64,000 nucleotides of DNA from an uncultured Bifidobacterium sp. (GCF_959020145.1 NZ_CAUEQY010000009.1:19515-83514); one strand, 5' to 3'. Shown: positions 10,301 to 19,043, numbered from the stretch's first letter. Made by a program: numbers and translations. Notes: a model not told the origin generated them from the letters alone.

Positions 10301-12104
10301 CAAGATGCCATTGCGCGTCACCAACCAGTGGGCCTACCATGCGCGTCTGTACGCGGCGGCCAACTTCGTCGCATCCTATCCGGGACTCGAGCTCGTGCAG
10401 CTCAACTCCTTCGGCTGCGGCCTCGACGCCATCACCACCGACCAGGTGTCCGAGATCCTGGCGGACAAGGCCGACGTGTACACCATGCTCAAAATCGACG
10501 AGGTCTCCAACCTGGGTGCGGCGAAAATCCGTCTGCGCTCGCTTAAGGCGGCCGTCGAAGAGCGTGAACGCAACAAGAAGAACGACGGATTCCGCAAGAC
10601 CGGCACCGAAGCGCCGACCCCCGGTCGCCAGGTCATGCTCGACACCGTCATGAAAGCCAATCCGAAACTCACCGAAGCCGTCACGGCCGCATCCAAGCGC
10701 GCGGCGGAAAACGGCAAGGGCGAATCGCAAGAAACCGCCAAAACGCAGACAAATGGCAAGGGCGCGTCCGCACACAACTCGGCGACCCTGTCCAAGTACG
10801 CGAACCGCATCCCGTTCGGCAAGAACATGAAGGACTACACCATCGTGGCTCCGCAGATGAGCCCGATCCACTTCTCTCTGGTGGAATCCGTCATCCGCTC
10901 CGGCGGCTACAAGTTCGACATTCTGGAGCACGCCAGCCGTGAGGACGTCGAAACCGGCCTGAAATACGTCAACAACGACGCCTGCTATCCGGCCATCATG
11001 GTCATCGGCCAGCTCGTGGACGCGATTCTGGAAGGCAAATACGATCCGGACCACACCGCGCTCGCCATCACGCAGACCGGCGGCATGTGCCGTGCCACCA
11101 ACTACTTCGGCCTGATTCGCAAGGCGCTGGTGGACGCCGGTTATCCGCAGATTCCGGTGATCGCCATCTCCACGCAGGGCATCGAGGACAACCCGGGCTT
11201 CACCGCCACGCCGGCTTTGCTGCATCGTGCCATCAAGGCGCTTATCGTTGGCGATCTGCTGATGAAGTGCCTGTACCGCGTGCGTCCGTACGAAGTGACA
11301 CCCGGCAGTGCGAACCAGCTGTACAAGACGTGGGACACCATCGTGCGCGAGACGCTCGAGAACCACGGTCGTTCCAAGACGGCACGCAAGTTCATAGGCA
11401 AGGAATACCTGCCGTATCCGACGCTCGTCAAGGAGATCGTCAAGTCGTTCGACGCGTTGCCGTTGAAGGACGAGCCGCGCAAGGTGCGCGTCGGCGTGGT
11501 CGGCGAGATCCTCGTCAAGTACCAGCCGGACGCCAACAACCATGTGGTCGACGTCATCGAATCGCAGGATTGCGAGGCCGTGGTGCCGGGCATCATGGAA
11601 TTCATGACCACCCGACCGTACATTTCCGACTGGAACGAGCATTACCTCGGCATGGGCGGCAGCAAGATCGGCTATGCGCTGATGCGCAAGGGCCTCGACC
11701 TGTACAACGCTCCGGTACGCGAGGCGGTCGATCTGGCTCACGGCAAGTTCTCGCAGGATCTGCCGATGCCTGAACTGGTCAAGAAGGCCGACGAGGTCAC
11801 GTCCGTGGGCGTGCAGGCCGGCGAAGGCTGGCTGCTGACCGCGGAAATCCTGGAACTCATCGAATCGGGATGCCCGAACGTGGTGTGCGCGCAGCCGTTC
11901 GCCTGCCTGCCGAACCACGTGACAGGCCGAGGCATGTTCGGCAAGATCCGCCGACTGCATCCGGAAGCCAACATCGTGTCCATCGATTACGATCCGGGCG
12001 CTTCGGAAGCCAACCAGCTCAACCGCATCAAGCTGATGATCTCCGCTGCCAAGAAGGCGCACCGCGCAGCCGAAGAGGCGCGCAACAGCGAGAAGGCCGC
12101 TTGA
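7356..12104 (+). CDS. Giant acyl-CoA dehydratase activase-like protein (two BadF/BcrA ATPase domains + DUF2229/HgdB-like region)
   Basis: About 1580 residues. Two ASKHA-type ATPase domains lie in tandem. The first (about 15-290) has VGLDIGSTTVKAVVLD, IELGGEDAKITYL and GSCAGGTGAFIDQMA. The second (about 345-610) has LGIDAGSTTIKATLV, IDIGGQDMKYLAI and NEACSSGCGSFLQTF; the conserved cysteines would hold the bridging 4Fe-4S cluster of activases. A Cys-rich link (CKLCQNHCKLT) and a long C-terminal region of the DUF2229 / 2-hydroxyglutaryl-CoA dehydratase component D type follow. Activases inject an electron into 2-hydroxyacyl-CoA dehydratases; the physiological role of these fused forms in bifidobacteria is unknown. 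I chose ATG 7356 because AGAGG lies 8 nt upstream; ATG 7332 is in frame. Confidence 0.88.
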   Translation: MVEAAVTADNTCDTKPLRVGLDIGSTTVKAVVLDQTDSLDAVLFSDYRRHHANVRATVAGLLEDIHKELEARGRGDEPIRLAITGSGGLALADNLHVPFVQEVIAETRAIDEEYPQADVIIELGGEDAKITYLKPTPEQRMNGSCAGGTGAFIDQMATLLDTDAAGLNDMAKHYETLYPIASRCGVFAKTDLQPLINDGAAKPDLAASIFTAVATQTIAGLASGRPIHGTVIFLGGPLFFMSELREAFHRALEGKVDEFIVPTDAHLYVAFGSALLAGEPDQLEEGQHFEARTCADILKSLEDLKNLPANTPTMPPLFPTEADREAFNNRHHREHVHIGTLDGAQGPHFLGIDAGSTTIKATLVNDDREIVWSSYATNEGSPLTAAVNIVKQIQSQLPEGAWIARSCATGYGEGLITTGLHLDEGVVETMAHYRGAEMVSPGVTAVIDIGGQDMKYLAISDGVIDSIAVNEACSSGCGSFLQTFAQSMGLTIEEFTQAALNSTHPVDLGSRCTVFMNSSVKQAQKEGATMEDIAAGLCYSVVRNALYKVIKLRDSGELGDTVVVQGGTFLNDAVLRAFELLTEREVTRPNIAGLMGAYGAALTARMHYSDVADGLDDGDSAATEGAKTVDIAGVTHTASSIVSGSDLDNLSMTSERDVCKLCQNHCKLTITTFQDGSRYVTGNRCERGGDSKKQRSDRPNLYDYKYKRCFAYRRLTDKKATRGEIGIPRVLNMYENYPFWFTLLTSLGFKVMISGRSSHELFETGIESIASENICYPAKLVHGHIKWLLNKGIKTIFYPCVSYEENFVPNTDNHYNCPVVANYPVVIGANMPELREEGVRYMRPYFNMANHELMVDRIVEEFAWANVTREEAETAVKAAYAENEVFKHDVQMEGLKALAYMKEHDCKGIVLAGRPYHVDPEINHGIPETICALGMVVLSEDSICELQPGEKLNLSEFLAEGEEDPRKKNANGFRHVDDRKVTKMPLRVTNQWAYHARLYAAANFVASYPGLELVQLNSFGCGLDAITTDQVSEILADKADVYTMLKIDEVSNLGAAKIRLRSLKAAVEERERNKKNDGFRKTGTEAPTPGRQVMLDTVMKANPKLTEAVTAASKRAAENGKGESQETAKTQTNGKGASAHNSATLSKYANRIPFGKNMKDYTIVAPQMSPIHFSLVESVIRSGGYKFDILEHASREDVETGLKYVNNDACYPAIMVIGQLVDAILEGKYDPDHTALAITQTGGMCRATNYFGLIRKALVDAGYPQIPVIAISTQGIEDNPGFTATPALLHRAIKALIVGDLLMKCLYRVRPYEVTPGSANQLYKTWDTIVRETLENHGRSKTARKFIGKEYLPYPTLVKEIVKSFDALPLKDEPRKVRVGVVGEILVKYQPDANNHVVDVIESQDCEAVVPGIMEFMTTRPYISDWNEHYLGMGGSKIGYALMRKGLDLYNAPVREAVDLAHGKFSQDLPMPELVKKADEVTSVGVQAGEGWLLTAEILELIESGCPNVVCAQPFACLPNHVTGRGMFGKIRRLHPEANIVSIDYDPGASEANQLNRIKLMISAAKKAHRAAEEARNSEKAA

Positions 12105-12120
12105 ATCGCCATTCTTATTT

Positions 12121-12164
12121 CCGTCGAACCGACGTTGGGAAACTTTCCGACGTCGGTTCGACGG
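12121..12164. terminator. 15-bp perfect inverted repeat after the activase gene
   Basis: CCGTCGAACCGACGT (12121-12135) pairs perfectly with its complement at 12150-12164. The 14-nt loop can itself fold through GGAAA/TTTCC. It lies 17 bp after the stop codon. There is no T-run behind it, so it may work as a hairpin barrier rather than a classic intrinsic terminator. Confidence 0.6.
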
Positions 12165-12330
12165 TATCTGAGCCGCCAAATCGACGGCTGATTCGGCGAT
12201 CGTAAAATCGATGGTCGTCGAATCGGCATTCAAATCGCCAGCCAAATCGATGGGGAATGATGGTCGGTTATCGATTTTCCGTATAGCGTAGCCTGCGTTG
12301 CGAATGGCGCTTTTCGTTAGGATGGCCACT

Positions 12331-13602
12331 ATGACAACGCCAAAGATCACGTACGCGCACCTGCTGACCGAGCCGAATCCGAAGCATGTGGAAAGCCTTA
12401 TCAAATTCTTCGAATCCGGCTGCCAACAGCGCGGCACCGGCGGTTTTGGCGTGGAAATCGAACACCTGCCGGTACATAACAGCGACGATACCGCGGTGAC
12501 CTACTACGAAAGCAACGGCATTGAAGCGTTGCTCAACCGCATCCGCCCGTATTACGACGAAAACAAGGAATACTGGGAAAACGGGCGACTGGTCGGACTC
12601 GCCCGTGACGGCATCTCCGTATCTTTGGAACCGGGCGGACAGTTGGAAACGTCCATCGGCATCCTGCACAAGCCGGAGGAGCTCGCCACATTGTACGGCG
12701 CGTTCCGCCGCGAAGTCGACCCCATCCTCGAAGAACTTGGTTTCCGACTCGTCAACTATGGTTACCAACCGAAATCCAGTTACGCGGACATTCCCGTCAA
12801 TCCGAAGGACCGGTACAAGGCGATGACCGCCTACCTGGGACGTGTCGGACAGTTCGGTCCGTGCATGATGCGTTGCTCCGCTTCGACACAGGTCAGCATC
12901 GACTACGTTTCGGAACAGGACGCGATCGCCAAACTGCGGTTGGGCACGGTGATCGGCCCGATTCTGGCATGGTTCTTCCGCAACACCCCGTATTTCGAAG
13001 GCAGAGAGAACCCGTATCCGCTGCTGCGCCAACGCATGTGGGATTATCTCGATTTCCAACGCACGAACGTCATCCCCGGCCTGTTCGACCCGCGTTTCGG
13101 TTGGGAGGATTACGCGGTGGACGTGCTGTCCACGCCGATGATGTTCGCCGACCTGACGCACACGCCCGAAGCGCTGGCGGTGCCCGGAACCGATCTGCAC
13201 CATCCGGCGTTCTACGAGAACGCGAACGACGTGTACCCGGACCGCGAGCTCAACGCGTACGAGATCAACCATGTGATCTCCACGCACTTCAACGACGTGC
13301 GTTTGAAGAACTTCATCGAATTCCGCCACTGGGATTCGCTGCCGGTGGCGCGCGCCGAGCGGCTTACTGAAATCATCGGCTCGCTGTTCTACGATCCGAC
13401 GAATCTCGACCGACTGGAAAGCTACTTCGACGGCATCCGCGAGGAGGACGTGTTCGAGGCCAAGGCGAATCTGCAGGCGCGTGGACGACAAGCCTCCCCA
13501 TACGGCAATTCGTTGGAATTCTGGCAGGAGTTCCTGGGACTCGAAGGCGTGCTCGCCGACGAACCGGGCGATCCGAAGCATCCGGACGTCTTCCAGGCGT
13601 GA
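12331..13602 (+). CDS. Glutamate-cysteine ligase family protein (GCS2 type)
   Basis: About 423 residues. Family features are GTGGFGVEIEHLPV near the N-terminus (metal and glutamate binding), SLEPGGQLETSI, a CSASTQVSIDY segment, and FIEFRHWDSLP near the C-terminus. This is the plant/actinobacterial glutamate-cysteine ligase fold, which joins glutamate and cysteine using ATP. Bifidobacteria are not generally glutathione producers and no gshB is next to it, so the product could be gamma-glutamylcysteine itself or another gamma-glutamyl amide. ATG 12331 is favoured by AGG 10 nt upstream; an in-frame ATG at 12322 is too close to that site. It is followed 36 bp later by a TetR gene that more likely belongs to the GH42 cluster. 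Confidence 0.82.
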   Translation: MTTPKITYAHLLTEPNPKHVESLIKFFESGCQQRGTGGFGVEIEHLPVHNSDDTAVTYYESNGIEALLNRIRPYYDENKEYWENGRLVGLARDGISVSLEPGGQLETSIGILHKPEELATLYGAFRREVDPILEELGFRLVNYGYQPKSSYADIPVNPKDRYKAMTAYLGRVGQFGPCMMRCSASTQVSIDYVSEQDAIAKLRLGTVIGPILAWFFRNTPYFEGRENPYPLLRQRMWDYLDFQRTNVIPGLFDPRFGWEDYAVDVLSTPMMFADLTHTPEALAVPGTDLHHPAFYENANDVYPDRELNAYEINHVISTHFNDVRLKNFIEFRHWDSLPVARAERLTEIIGSLFYDPTNLDRLESYFDGIREEDVFEAKANLQARGRQASPYGNSLEFWQEFLGLEGVLADEPGDPKHPDVFQA

Positions 13603-13638
13603 CCGGCCGAGGGCCCGTCCGATGGTACGCTGTTCCAT

Positions 13639-14268
13639 ATGGTTACCGAGGGGAAAAAGCGGGTTCGTAAATCGCCCGAAGAGCGCAAACGCGAAATCAT
13701 CGCGGCGGCGGGCAGGCTGATCGGCGAGAAGGGGTACTACGGTACGTCGCTCAAGGACATCGCCGACGCCATCGGCATGAGCCAGCCCGGACTGCTGCAC
13801 TACATCGGCAACAAGGAGCGGTTGTTGTCGCTGCTGGTCACCGATAGCTACGACCAGCAGGGCACACCCGCCGACTTCGCTAAGTCGGGATTGCCCGGCA
13901 GCGATTCTGACGGCATGCTGTTTCCCGCATATCTGCGGTTTCTGGTCCGCTACAATGCGCAACGCCGCAGTCTGCTGCAGCTGTACATGGTTTTGGAAAC
14001 CGAATCGTTCAACGCGGACCATCCACTGCACGAGTATTTCGAAAACCGACCGGACTTGACGTGGGATCATTATTCGCGGTTCGCATGGAAGCTGCCGCCG
14101 CAGATCGGCGGATGGGATAATATGCGGCCGATCGTGCGGCAATGCATCGAGGCGATGGACGGTATCCAGCTGCGGTGGACTCGCAAGCCGCCGATCGACC
14201 TGTACGACGAATGGCTCGCCTTCGAACGGATGATCTTCCCCTCGCCGGTGTGGGACGGATACCGGTAG
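13639..14268 (+). CDS. TetR family transcriptional regulator of the GH42 gene
   Basis: 209 residues. The N-terminal helix-turn-helix (about 10-60) reads RKREIIAAAGRLIGEKGYYG, then TSLKDIADAIGMSQPGLLHY. The ligand-binding half resembles that of the other TetR proteins in this window: LLVTDSYDQQGTPADFAKSG, NADHPLHEYFENR, MDGIQLRWTR and a C-terminal FPSPVWDGYR. This shared C-terminus marks a paralogous family (compare 25059, 34168 and 16577). It probably represses the GH42 gene 147 bp downstream through the palindromes at 14287-14387, released by an oligosaccharide. Confidence 0.88.
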   Translation: MVTEGKKRVRKSPEERKREIIAAAGRLIGEKGYYGTSLKDIADAIGMSQPGLLHYIGNKERLLSLLVTDSYDQQGTPADFAKSGLPGSDSDGMLFPAYLRFLVRYNAQRRSLLQLYMVLETESFNADHPLHEYFENRPDLTWDHYSRFAWKLPPQIGGWDNMRPIVRQCIEAMDGIQLRWTRKPPIDLYDEWLAFERMIFPSPVWDGYR

Positions 14269-14286
14269 ACCGTCCCGTGACGTGCG

Positions 14287-14387
14287 TATCTAATGGCTGT
14301 TAGTTAAGAAACGCCTGAAAATCTGCGGTACTTGACGATTTGTTTCGGAAGATATATAGTTCCTATATCTAATAACCGTTAGATATA
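14287..14387 (+). promoter_or_regulatory. Palindromic TetR operators in front of the GH42 gene
   Basis: The main palindrome at 14364-14387 has perfect 9-nt arms TATATCTAA and TTAGATATA around TAACCG. A second, weaker copy at 14290-14303 reads CTAA-TGGCTG-TTAG. They share the CTAA-N6-TTAG core and flank the region where the promoter should lie, 27 bp before the GH42 ATG. They are probably bound by the adjacent TetR protein. Confidence 0.65.
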
Positions 14388-14414
14388 AAAGTCAACGAGG
14401 ACGATGGAGGATTC

Positions 14415-16541
14415 ATGGGCCGTTACGAGGCAGACCACATTCTGTTCGGCGCCGCATATTACGACGAATATCTCATGATGAAGGGCATTGACCGCATCGA
14501 TGAGGACATGGCGATGATGAAGGCTGCGGGACTGAACGTCATCCGCATCGCCGAATCCACATGGAGCACCTGCGAACCGCAGCCGGGCGTATTCGACTTC
14601 ACCTACGTGGACCGCGCGCTCGACGCAGCCAACCGCGCCGGCATCGACGTCATCGTCGGCACGCCGACCTACGCGGTGCCCAGCTGGCTCGTCAAACTCG
14701 ACCCGAGCGTGCTCGCGGTCACCCCGAGCGGCCAAGGCAAATACGGCGCACGCCAGATCATGGACATCGTCAACGCCACCTACCGCTTCTACGGCGAACG
14801 CGTGATCCGCAAGCTCATCTCCCACGTCGCCGACCATCCGGCCGTCATCGGCTACCAGGTGGACAACGAGACGAAATACTACGATTCCGTCTCCGAGGAC
14901 ATGCAGCGCCTGTTCGTCAAGTACCTGCGGGAGAAGTTCCACGGCGATCTGGACGAGCTCAACCACCACTTCGGCCTCGACTACTGGTCCAACCGCATCG
15001 ACTCCTGGGAGGACTTCCCGGACGTGACCGCCACCATCAACGAGTCCCTGGGCGGCGAATTCGACAAGTTCCGCCGCGACCAGGTGCGCGCCTTCCTGCA
15101 GTGGCAGGCCGACATCGTGCGCGAATACGCGCATGACGACCAGTTCATCACCCACAACTTCGATTTCGAATGGCGCGGATACTCCTACGGCGTGCAGCCG
15201 GCCGTCGACCACTTCAAGGCCTCGACCGCCGTGGACATCACCGGCGTGGACATCTACCACCCCACCGAGGACGACCTGACCGGCAAGGAGATCGCCTTCG
15301 GCGGCGACATGACCCGCTCCACCAAGGACGGCAGGAACTACCTGGTGCTCGAAACGGAGGCCCAGGGCCAGCACGGCTGGGTGCCGTTCCCTGGCCAGCT
15401 GCGCCTGCAGGCCTACTCCCACCTCGCCTCCGGCGCCGACATGGTGGAATATTGGCACTGGCACTCCATCCACAATTCCTTTGAAACATATTGGAAGGGC
15501 CTGCTGAGCCACGACCTCGAACCGAATTCCACCTACCGCGAGGCGGGCGTGTTCGGCCGCGAGATCGCCAAACTGGAAGTGGGGGAGCGGCTCGTCCACC
15601 TGAAGAAGCACAACAAGGTGGCCATCATGGTCAGCAACGAATCGCTGACCGCGCTCGACTGGTTCCTCATCGAGGCCGGCTTCCCGTTCGGCGGCACCCT
15701 CAAGTACAACGACGTGGTGCGCAACATCTACGACGCGCTGTTCGAACTCAACGTGGAATGCGATTTCATCCCGTCCGACGCGCCGGCCGAACGCCTGGCC
15801 AAATACGAGATGATCGTGACCCCGGCACTGTACTGCACTCCGCAGGAAACAACCGACCGTCTGCGCGAATTCGTCTCCAGCGGCGGCCACCTTGTCTCCA
15901 CCATGCGCTCCTTCGTAACCGACGACGAGGTGACCGTATGGCACGACCGCGCGCCGCACAACCTCACCGACGTGTTCGGCATGACCTACAACCAATTCAC
16001 CCGCCCAAACGGCCACGTGTCCGTGGAATTCGCCGGAACGCTCGCCAAAACCCCGGCAAGCGACGCGCAGGCGCTCATCGAACTGGTCACCCCATTCGAC
16101 GGCACCGACGTGCTCGCCAGCTACGGCCACTACGCGTGGAAGGATTACGCCGCGGTGACCCGACATGGCTTCGGCAAGGGCGACGCCGAATGGATCGCCA
16201 CCCTGCTCGACGCCGACACCATCCGCGCCGTCCTGCGTGAAGCCGTGGAACACGCGGGCATCGCCGATGCCGGCACCGCGCTCGCCGGACAGGTGACGGT
16301 GCGCCGCGGAACGAACGCCCGCGGCGAGCAGGTGACGTATCTGCTCAACTACTCCGCCGACGAGGTCACCATCGACAGCCCGGTGTCGGGCGATGTGGTG
16401 GTCGCTCCGGTGGTGGTGGGCACCGACGGCACCGTCGATGAATCCGCCACCGCGGCGATCGCTCTGAAGGAGGGCTCGAAGGTCGAGGTGGGCGACAGGC
16501 TGACGATCGGCCGCTGGAATGTGGTCGTCATCGCCGGCTGA
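14415..16541 (+). CDS. GH42 beta-galactosidase family enzyme
   Basis: 708 residues, the standard length for GH42. The TIM barrel starts directly (FGAAYYDEY, GLNVIRIAESTWSTCEP). The acid/base Glu is in GYQVDNET (E152) and the nucleophile most likely in YLVLETEAQ (E313). The trimerisation domain (about 390-610) and a C-terminal beta domain follow. No signal peptide is present, so it acts in the cytoplasm on imported oligosaccharides, cleaving terminal beta-galactosides or possibly alpha-L-arabinopyranosides. Context with GH30, GH5, GH43 and GH3 enzymes suggests plant or fungal cell-wall oligosaccharides rather than lactose. Regulated by the TetR at 13639. Exact substrate is inference. Confidence 0.92.
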   Translation: MGRYEADHILFGAAYYDEYLMMKGIDRIDEDMAMMKAAGLNVIRIAESTWSTCEPQPGVFDFTYVDRALDAANRAGIDVIVGTPTYAVPSWLVKLDPSVLAVTPSGQGKYGARQIMDIVNATYRFYGERVIRKLISHVADHPAVIGYQVDNETKYYDSVSEDMQRLFVKYLREKFHGDLDELNHHFGLDYWSNRIDSWEDFPDVTATINESLGGEFDKFRRDQVRAFLQWQADIVREYAHDDQFITHNFDFEWRGYSYGVQPAVDHFKASTAVDITGVDIYHPTEDDLTGKEIAFGGDMTRSTKDGRNYLVLETEAQGQHGWVPFPGQLRLQAYSHLASGADMVEYWHWHSIHNSFETYWKGLLSHDLEPNSTYREAGVFGREIAKLEVGERLVHLKKHNKVAIMVSNESLTALDWFLIEAGFPFGGTLKYNDVVRNIYDALFELNVECDFIPSDAPAERLAKYEMIVTPALYCTPQETTDRLREFVSSGGHLVSTMRSFVTDDEVTVWHDRAPHNLTDVFGMTYNQFTRPNGHVSVEFAGTLAKTPASDAQALIELVTPFDGTDVLASYGHYAWKDYAAVTRHGFGKGDAEWIATLLDADTIRAVLREAVEHAGIADAGTALAGQVTVRRGTNARGEQVTYLLNYSADEVTIDSPVSGDVVVAPVVVGTDGTVDESATAAIALKEGSKVEVGDRLTIGRWNVVVIAG

Positions 16542-16576
16542 GCCGCAAAGCGGTGGTGGCGCGTCGGCCCGCTGGG

Positions 16577-17203
16577 TCAGGGGATGAGCAGGTCGATGAT
16601 GGCCTTCCATTCCCCGATGAAGTCGACGTCATGCGATCCGTTGAGCCAGCGCAGCTGCAGACCCTCCATCGCGGACAGGACCTGCAGCGCGGTGCGCTCC
16701 GGATCGGCGACACCGTCGCGCTCGGCCGCGAACGCGTATTCCTTCAGCAGATTGATTTCGCGCTGTTCGAAATACTCGTGCACGGGATGGTCCTTGCTTA
16801 ACGCCTCGCTTTCCAGCAAGGTGTAGAGACGGACCATCTCCGGACGGTCGGCGTTGGTCTCCACGGTTCCCGTGGAAATGGCCTTCAGCCCCAGATCGCA
16901 GTGGTACGCGATGCCGTCGTCAAGGACTTCGCCGGTCACGCCCTGCACGCCAAGATGCTCGGCGATGGCGATCTGATTGGTCCGATCGGCGTATTTGAGG
17001 GTTTCCTCAAGCAGTTGTTCTTTGGATTTGAAGTAGTAAAGGAGGCCGGCTTCGGTGATGTTCTGAGCCTGGGCCACATCGCGTATGGTGAAGCCCCAGA
17101 AACCGAACTGGGAGATGAATGAGACCGTGGTTTCGAGAATCGCCTTCCTGCGATCCTCGGCGCTCATTCGCTTTCTGGGTTTGTTTTCGGTGCGGCGACG
17201 CAT
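16577..17203 (-). CDS. TetR family transcriptional regulator of the permease-GH30-GH5 cluster
   Basis: 208 residues. The helix-turn-helix lies in the first 65 residues: ILETTVSFISQFGFWGFTIR, then DVAQAQNITEAGLLYYFKSK. The C-terminal half carries KDHPVHEYFEQREI and MEGLQLRWLNGS, matching the paralogous family of TetR proteins here. It is divergent from the MFS permease gene across a 379-bp regulatory region that holds three related candidate operators. One of these (17222-17236) lies just upstream of its own start, suggesting autorepression. It is convergent with the GH42 gene. Confidence 0.88.
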   Translation of the reverse strand: MRRRTENKPRKRMSAEDRRKAILETTVSFISQFGFWGFTIRDVAQAQNITEAGLLYYFKSKEQLLEETLKYADRTNQIAIAEHLGVQGVTGEVLDDGIAYHCDLGLKAISTGTVETNADRPEMVRLYTLLESEALSKDHPVHEYFEQREINLLKEYAFAAERDGVADPERTALQVLSAMEGLQLRWLNGSHDVDFIGEWKAIIDLLIP

Positions 17204-17582
17204 ATGCTCTCCTTCATCTGGTGCTTACTAAGGTACAAGAAGGGGGAGAAGAAGACGATGGGAACCCTTGGAACACGCCGGATTATCGCAGACAAACGAT
17301 TTGTTATATGATTTAACTAAGCAGTTACTAGGTAATAAAAACCGGTGACTGTGAAGCTGAATGGAACAGTGTCCGACCGGTTTTGCAAACGCTTTGAGAC
17401 GGCGATGACATGACGTCGACTTGTGCCTTTGCGAAAGATGGTTTACACTGAAAACACGTTAGTTACCACATGGTAGTTAACAGATGGGGCGAGGCCGTCC
17501 CGCCACCACATACACCGCTAAGGTGCGGAATCGCACACAACATAAGTTCACTACTGAAGCATGATTCGAAGGAGAGAGTTTC
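17204..17582. promoter_or_regulatory. Divergent regulatory region with TetR-type operators
   Basis: Three sites stand out. At 17222-17236 there is GCTTACTAAGGTACA, next to the tetR start. At 17313-17337 TTAACTAAGCAGTTACTAGG continues into TAATA, nearly identical to the site in front of the GH5 gene at 20616-20640. At 17462-17481 GTTACCACATGGTAGTTAAC contains the palindrome TACCA-CA-TGGTA, which recurs before the GH3 gene at 28518-28529. The motif AATCGCACACAACAT at 17529-17543 also occurs at 44948-44962 before another sugar permease. The permease ATG has a GAAGGAGAG ribosome-binding site. Confidence 0.65.
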
Positions 17583-18908
17583 ATGAGTGAAGCAATCGCC
17601 AGCAAGGCGGAGCGCCTTGCCGCTTACAACGCCAACATCGCCGCGGCGGAAAAGGATCCGTCACTGTCCCCGGAAACCGGCAAGCCGCTGTCCAAGATGA
17701 ACGCCGCACGTTTCGGCGCAGGCTTCCTGGTATTCGGAGTGCTGTGGATGTCCGGTCTGGGCATCGTTTCCGCAGTGCTGCTGCCCATGCACTACAAGAC
17801 CATCCCGGGCGTCAACGCCGATGCGTTGGTCGGCATCGTCAACGCGTTCACCGCGGTCGCATCCCTGGTCGCCAACCTGATGTTCGGCAACTTCTCCGAT
17901 CGCTCCCGTTCCCGCTTCGGCCGCCGTACCCCGTGGATCCTCTTCGGAGCCGTGCTCGGTGGCGTCACCCTGTTCCTGACCGGCACCACGCATAACGCCG
18001 TGCTGCTGACCATCTTCTACTGCGCCTGCATGTTCGGTCTGAACTGCATGATCGCGCCGATGGTCGCCATCCTGTCCGACCGCGTGCCTTCCAAGATCCG
18101 TGGCACCATGTCCGCCTTCTACGGCGCCGGCTCCACCATCGGCGCTCCGATCGGCACCATGCTCGGCGCACTGTTCATCGAAAACCTGATTCCGGGCTTC
18201 GCCGTCGCCGGCGTGCTCATGTTCCTCGGTGGCGTGGTCGCCGTGATCATCATCCCGAAGGAGCAGTCCGCAGACTTCCTGCCGAAGGACGAAGGCTCCG
18301 CCAAGGACATCCTCTCCTCCTTCCGCCCGCCGAAGTTCTCCACCGCGCATGACTTCTACAAGGCGTTCGCCGGCCGCTTCTGCATGCTCATGGCCTACCA
18401 GATGATCAACGTCTACCAGCTGTACATCATCCAGAACTACATCGGCCAGTCCGTCAAGGAATCCGCCGTCACCGTGTCCGTCGTGTCCATGATCATGATG
18501 GTCATGTCCCTGGTTGGCTCCTTCATCTCCGGCCCGGTCTCCGATCTCATCGGCCGCCGCAAGGTCCCGGTCGTCGTCGCTTCCGTGCTCTTCGCCGTCG
18601 GCATCGCCATGCCGTGGATCTTCAAGTCCACCATGGGCATGTACCTGTTCGCCGGCATCGCAGGCCTCGGCTACGCCGTCTACTCCGCCGTCGACCAGGC
18701 GCTGCTGGTGGACGTGCTGCCGAACAAGGAAGAGGCCGGCAAGGATCTGGGCATCCTGAACATGGCCACCACCCTCGGCCAGATGTGCGGCCCGGTCGTC
18801 ATGTCCGCCATCGTGGTCAACCTCGGCTACAACTTCGCGTTCCCGACGTCCATCGCATTGGCCATCATCGGCTGCTTCTTCATCATGGCCATCAAGAAGG
18901 TCAAGTAA
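17583..18908 (+). CDS. MFS sugar/oligosaccharide permease
   Basis: 441 residues with about 12 hydrophobic segments. The MFS loop 2-3 signature is present as GNFSDRSRSRFGRRTPWILF, and the half-repeat in loop 8-9 as SGPVSDLIGRRKVPVV. The N-terminal 45 residues are cytoplasmic. It lies directly before GH30 and GH5 genes in the same orientation, so it most likely imports the di- or oligosaccharide that those enzymes split (beta-glucosides such as gentio- or laminari-oligosaccharides are plausible). Substrate is inferred from neighbours only. Confidence 0.88.
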   Translation: MSEAIASKAERLAAYNANIAAAEKDPSLSPETGKPLSKMNAARFGAGFLVFGVLWMSGLGIVSAVLLPMHYKTIPGVNADALVGIVNAFTAVASLVANLMFGNFSDRSRSRFGRRTPWILFGAVLGGVTLFLTGTTHNAVLLTIFYCACMFGLNCMIAPMVAILSDRVPSKIRGTMSAFYGAGSTIGAPIGTMLGALFIENLIPGFAVAGVLMFLGGVVAVIIIPKEQSADFLPKDEGSAKDILSSFRPPKFSTAHDFYKAFAGRFCMLMAYQMINVYQLYIIQNYIGQSVKESAVTVSVVSMIMMVMSLVGSFISGPVSDLIGRRKVPVVVASVLFAVGIAMPWIFKSTMGMYLFAGIAGLGYAVYSAVDQALLVDVLPNKEEAGKDLGILNMATTLGQMCGPVVMSAIVVNLGYNFAFPTSIALAIIGCFFIMAIKKVK

Positions 18909-18926
18909 GGCAGCTGCTGTAAACCG

Positions 18927-18958
18927 GGGGAGACGGTCGTGCCATAGGCCGTCTCCCC
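18927..18958 (+). terminator. Hairpin between permease and GH30 genes
   Basis: GGGGAGACGG and CCGTCTCCCC pair perfectly over a 12-nt loop. There is no T-tract; it could attenuate read-through or stabilise the upstream mRNA. Confidence 0.45.
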
Positions 18959-19043
18959 TCCGCGGGACCGAATCGCCCCGCCTCCCATCCATACCAACCA
19001 TCAACGCATATCCGAATTATCAACGACGATACCAAGGAACATC

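Noticed and set aside
8790..12437. 1215-codon minus-strand ORF opposite the activase gene
   Set aside because: Shadow frame again, rich in His/Val/Arg/Asp with no motifs; the plus-strand protein has clear conserved domains.
14379..16610. 743-codon minus-strand ORF opposite GH42
   Set aside because: Shadow of the GH42 gene; composition unlike real proteins.
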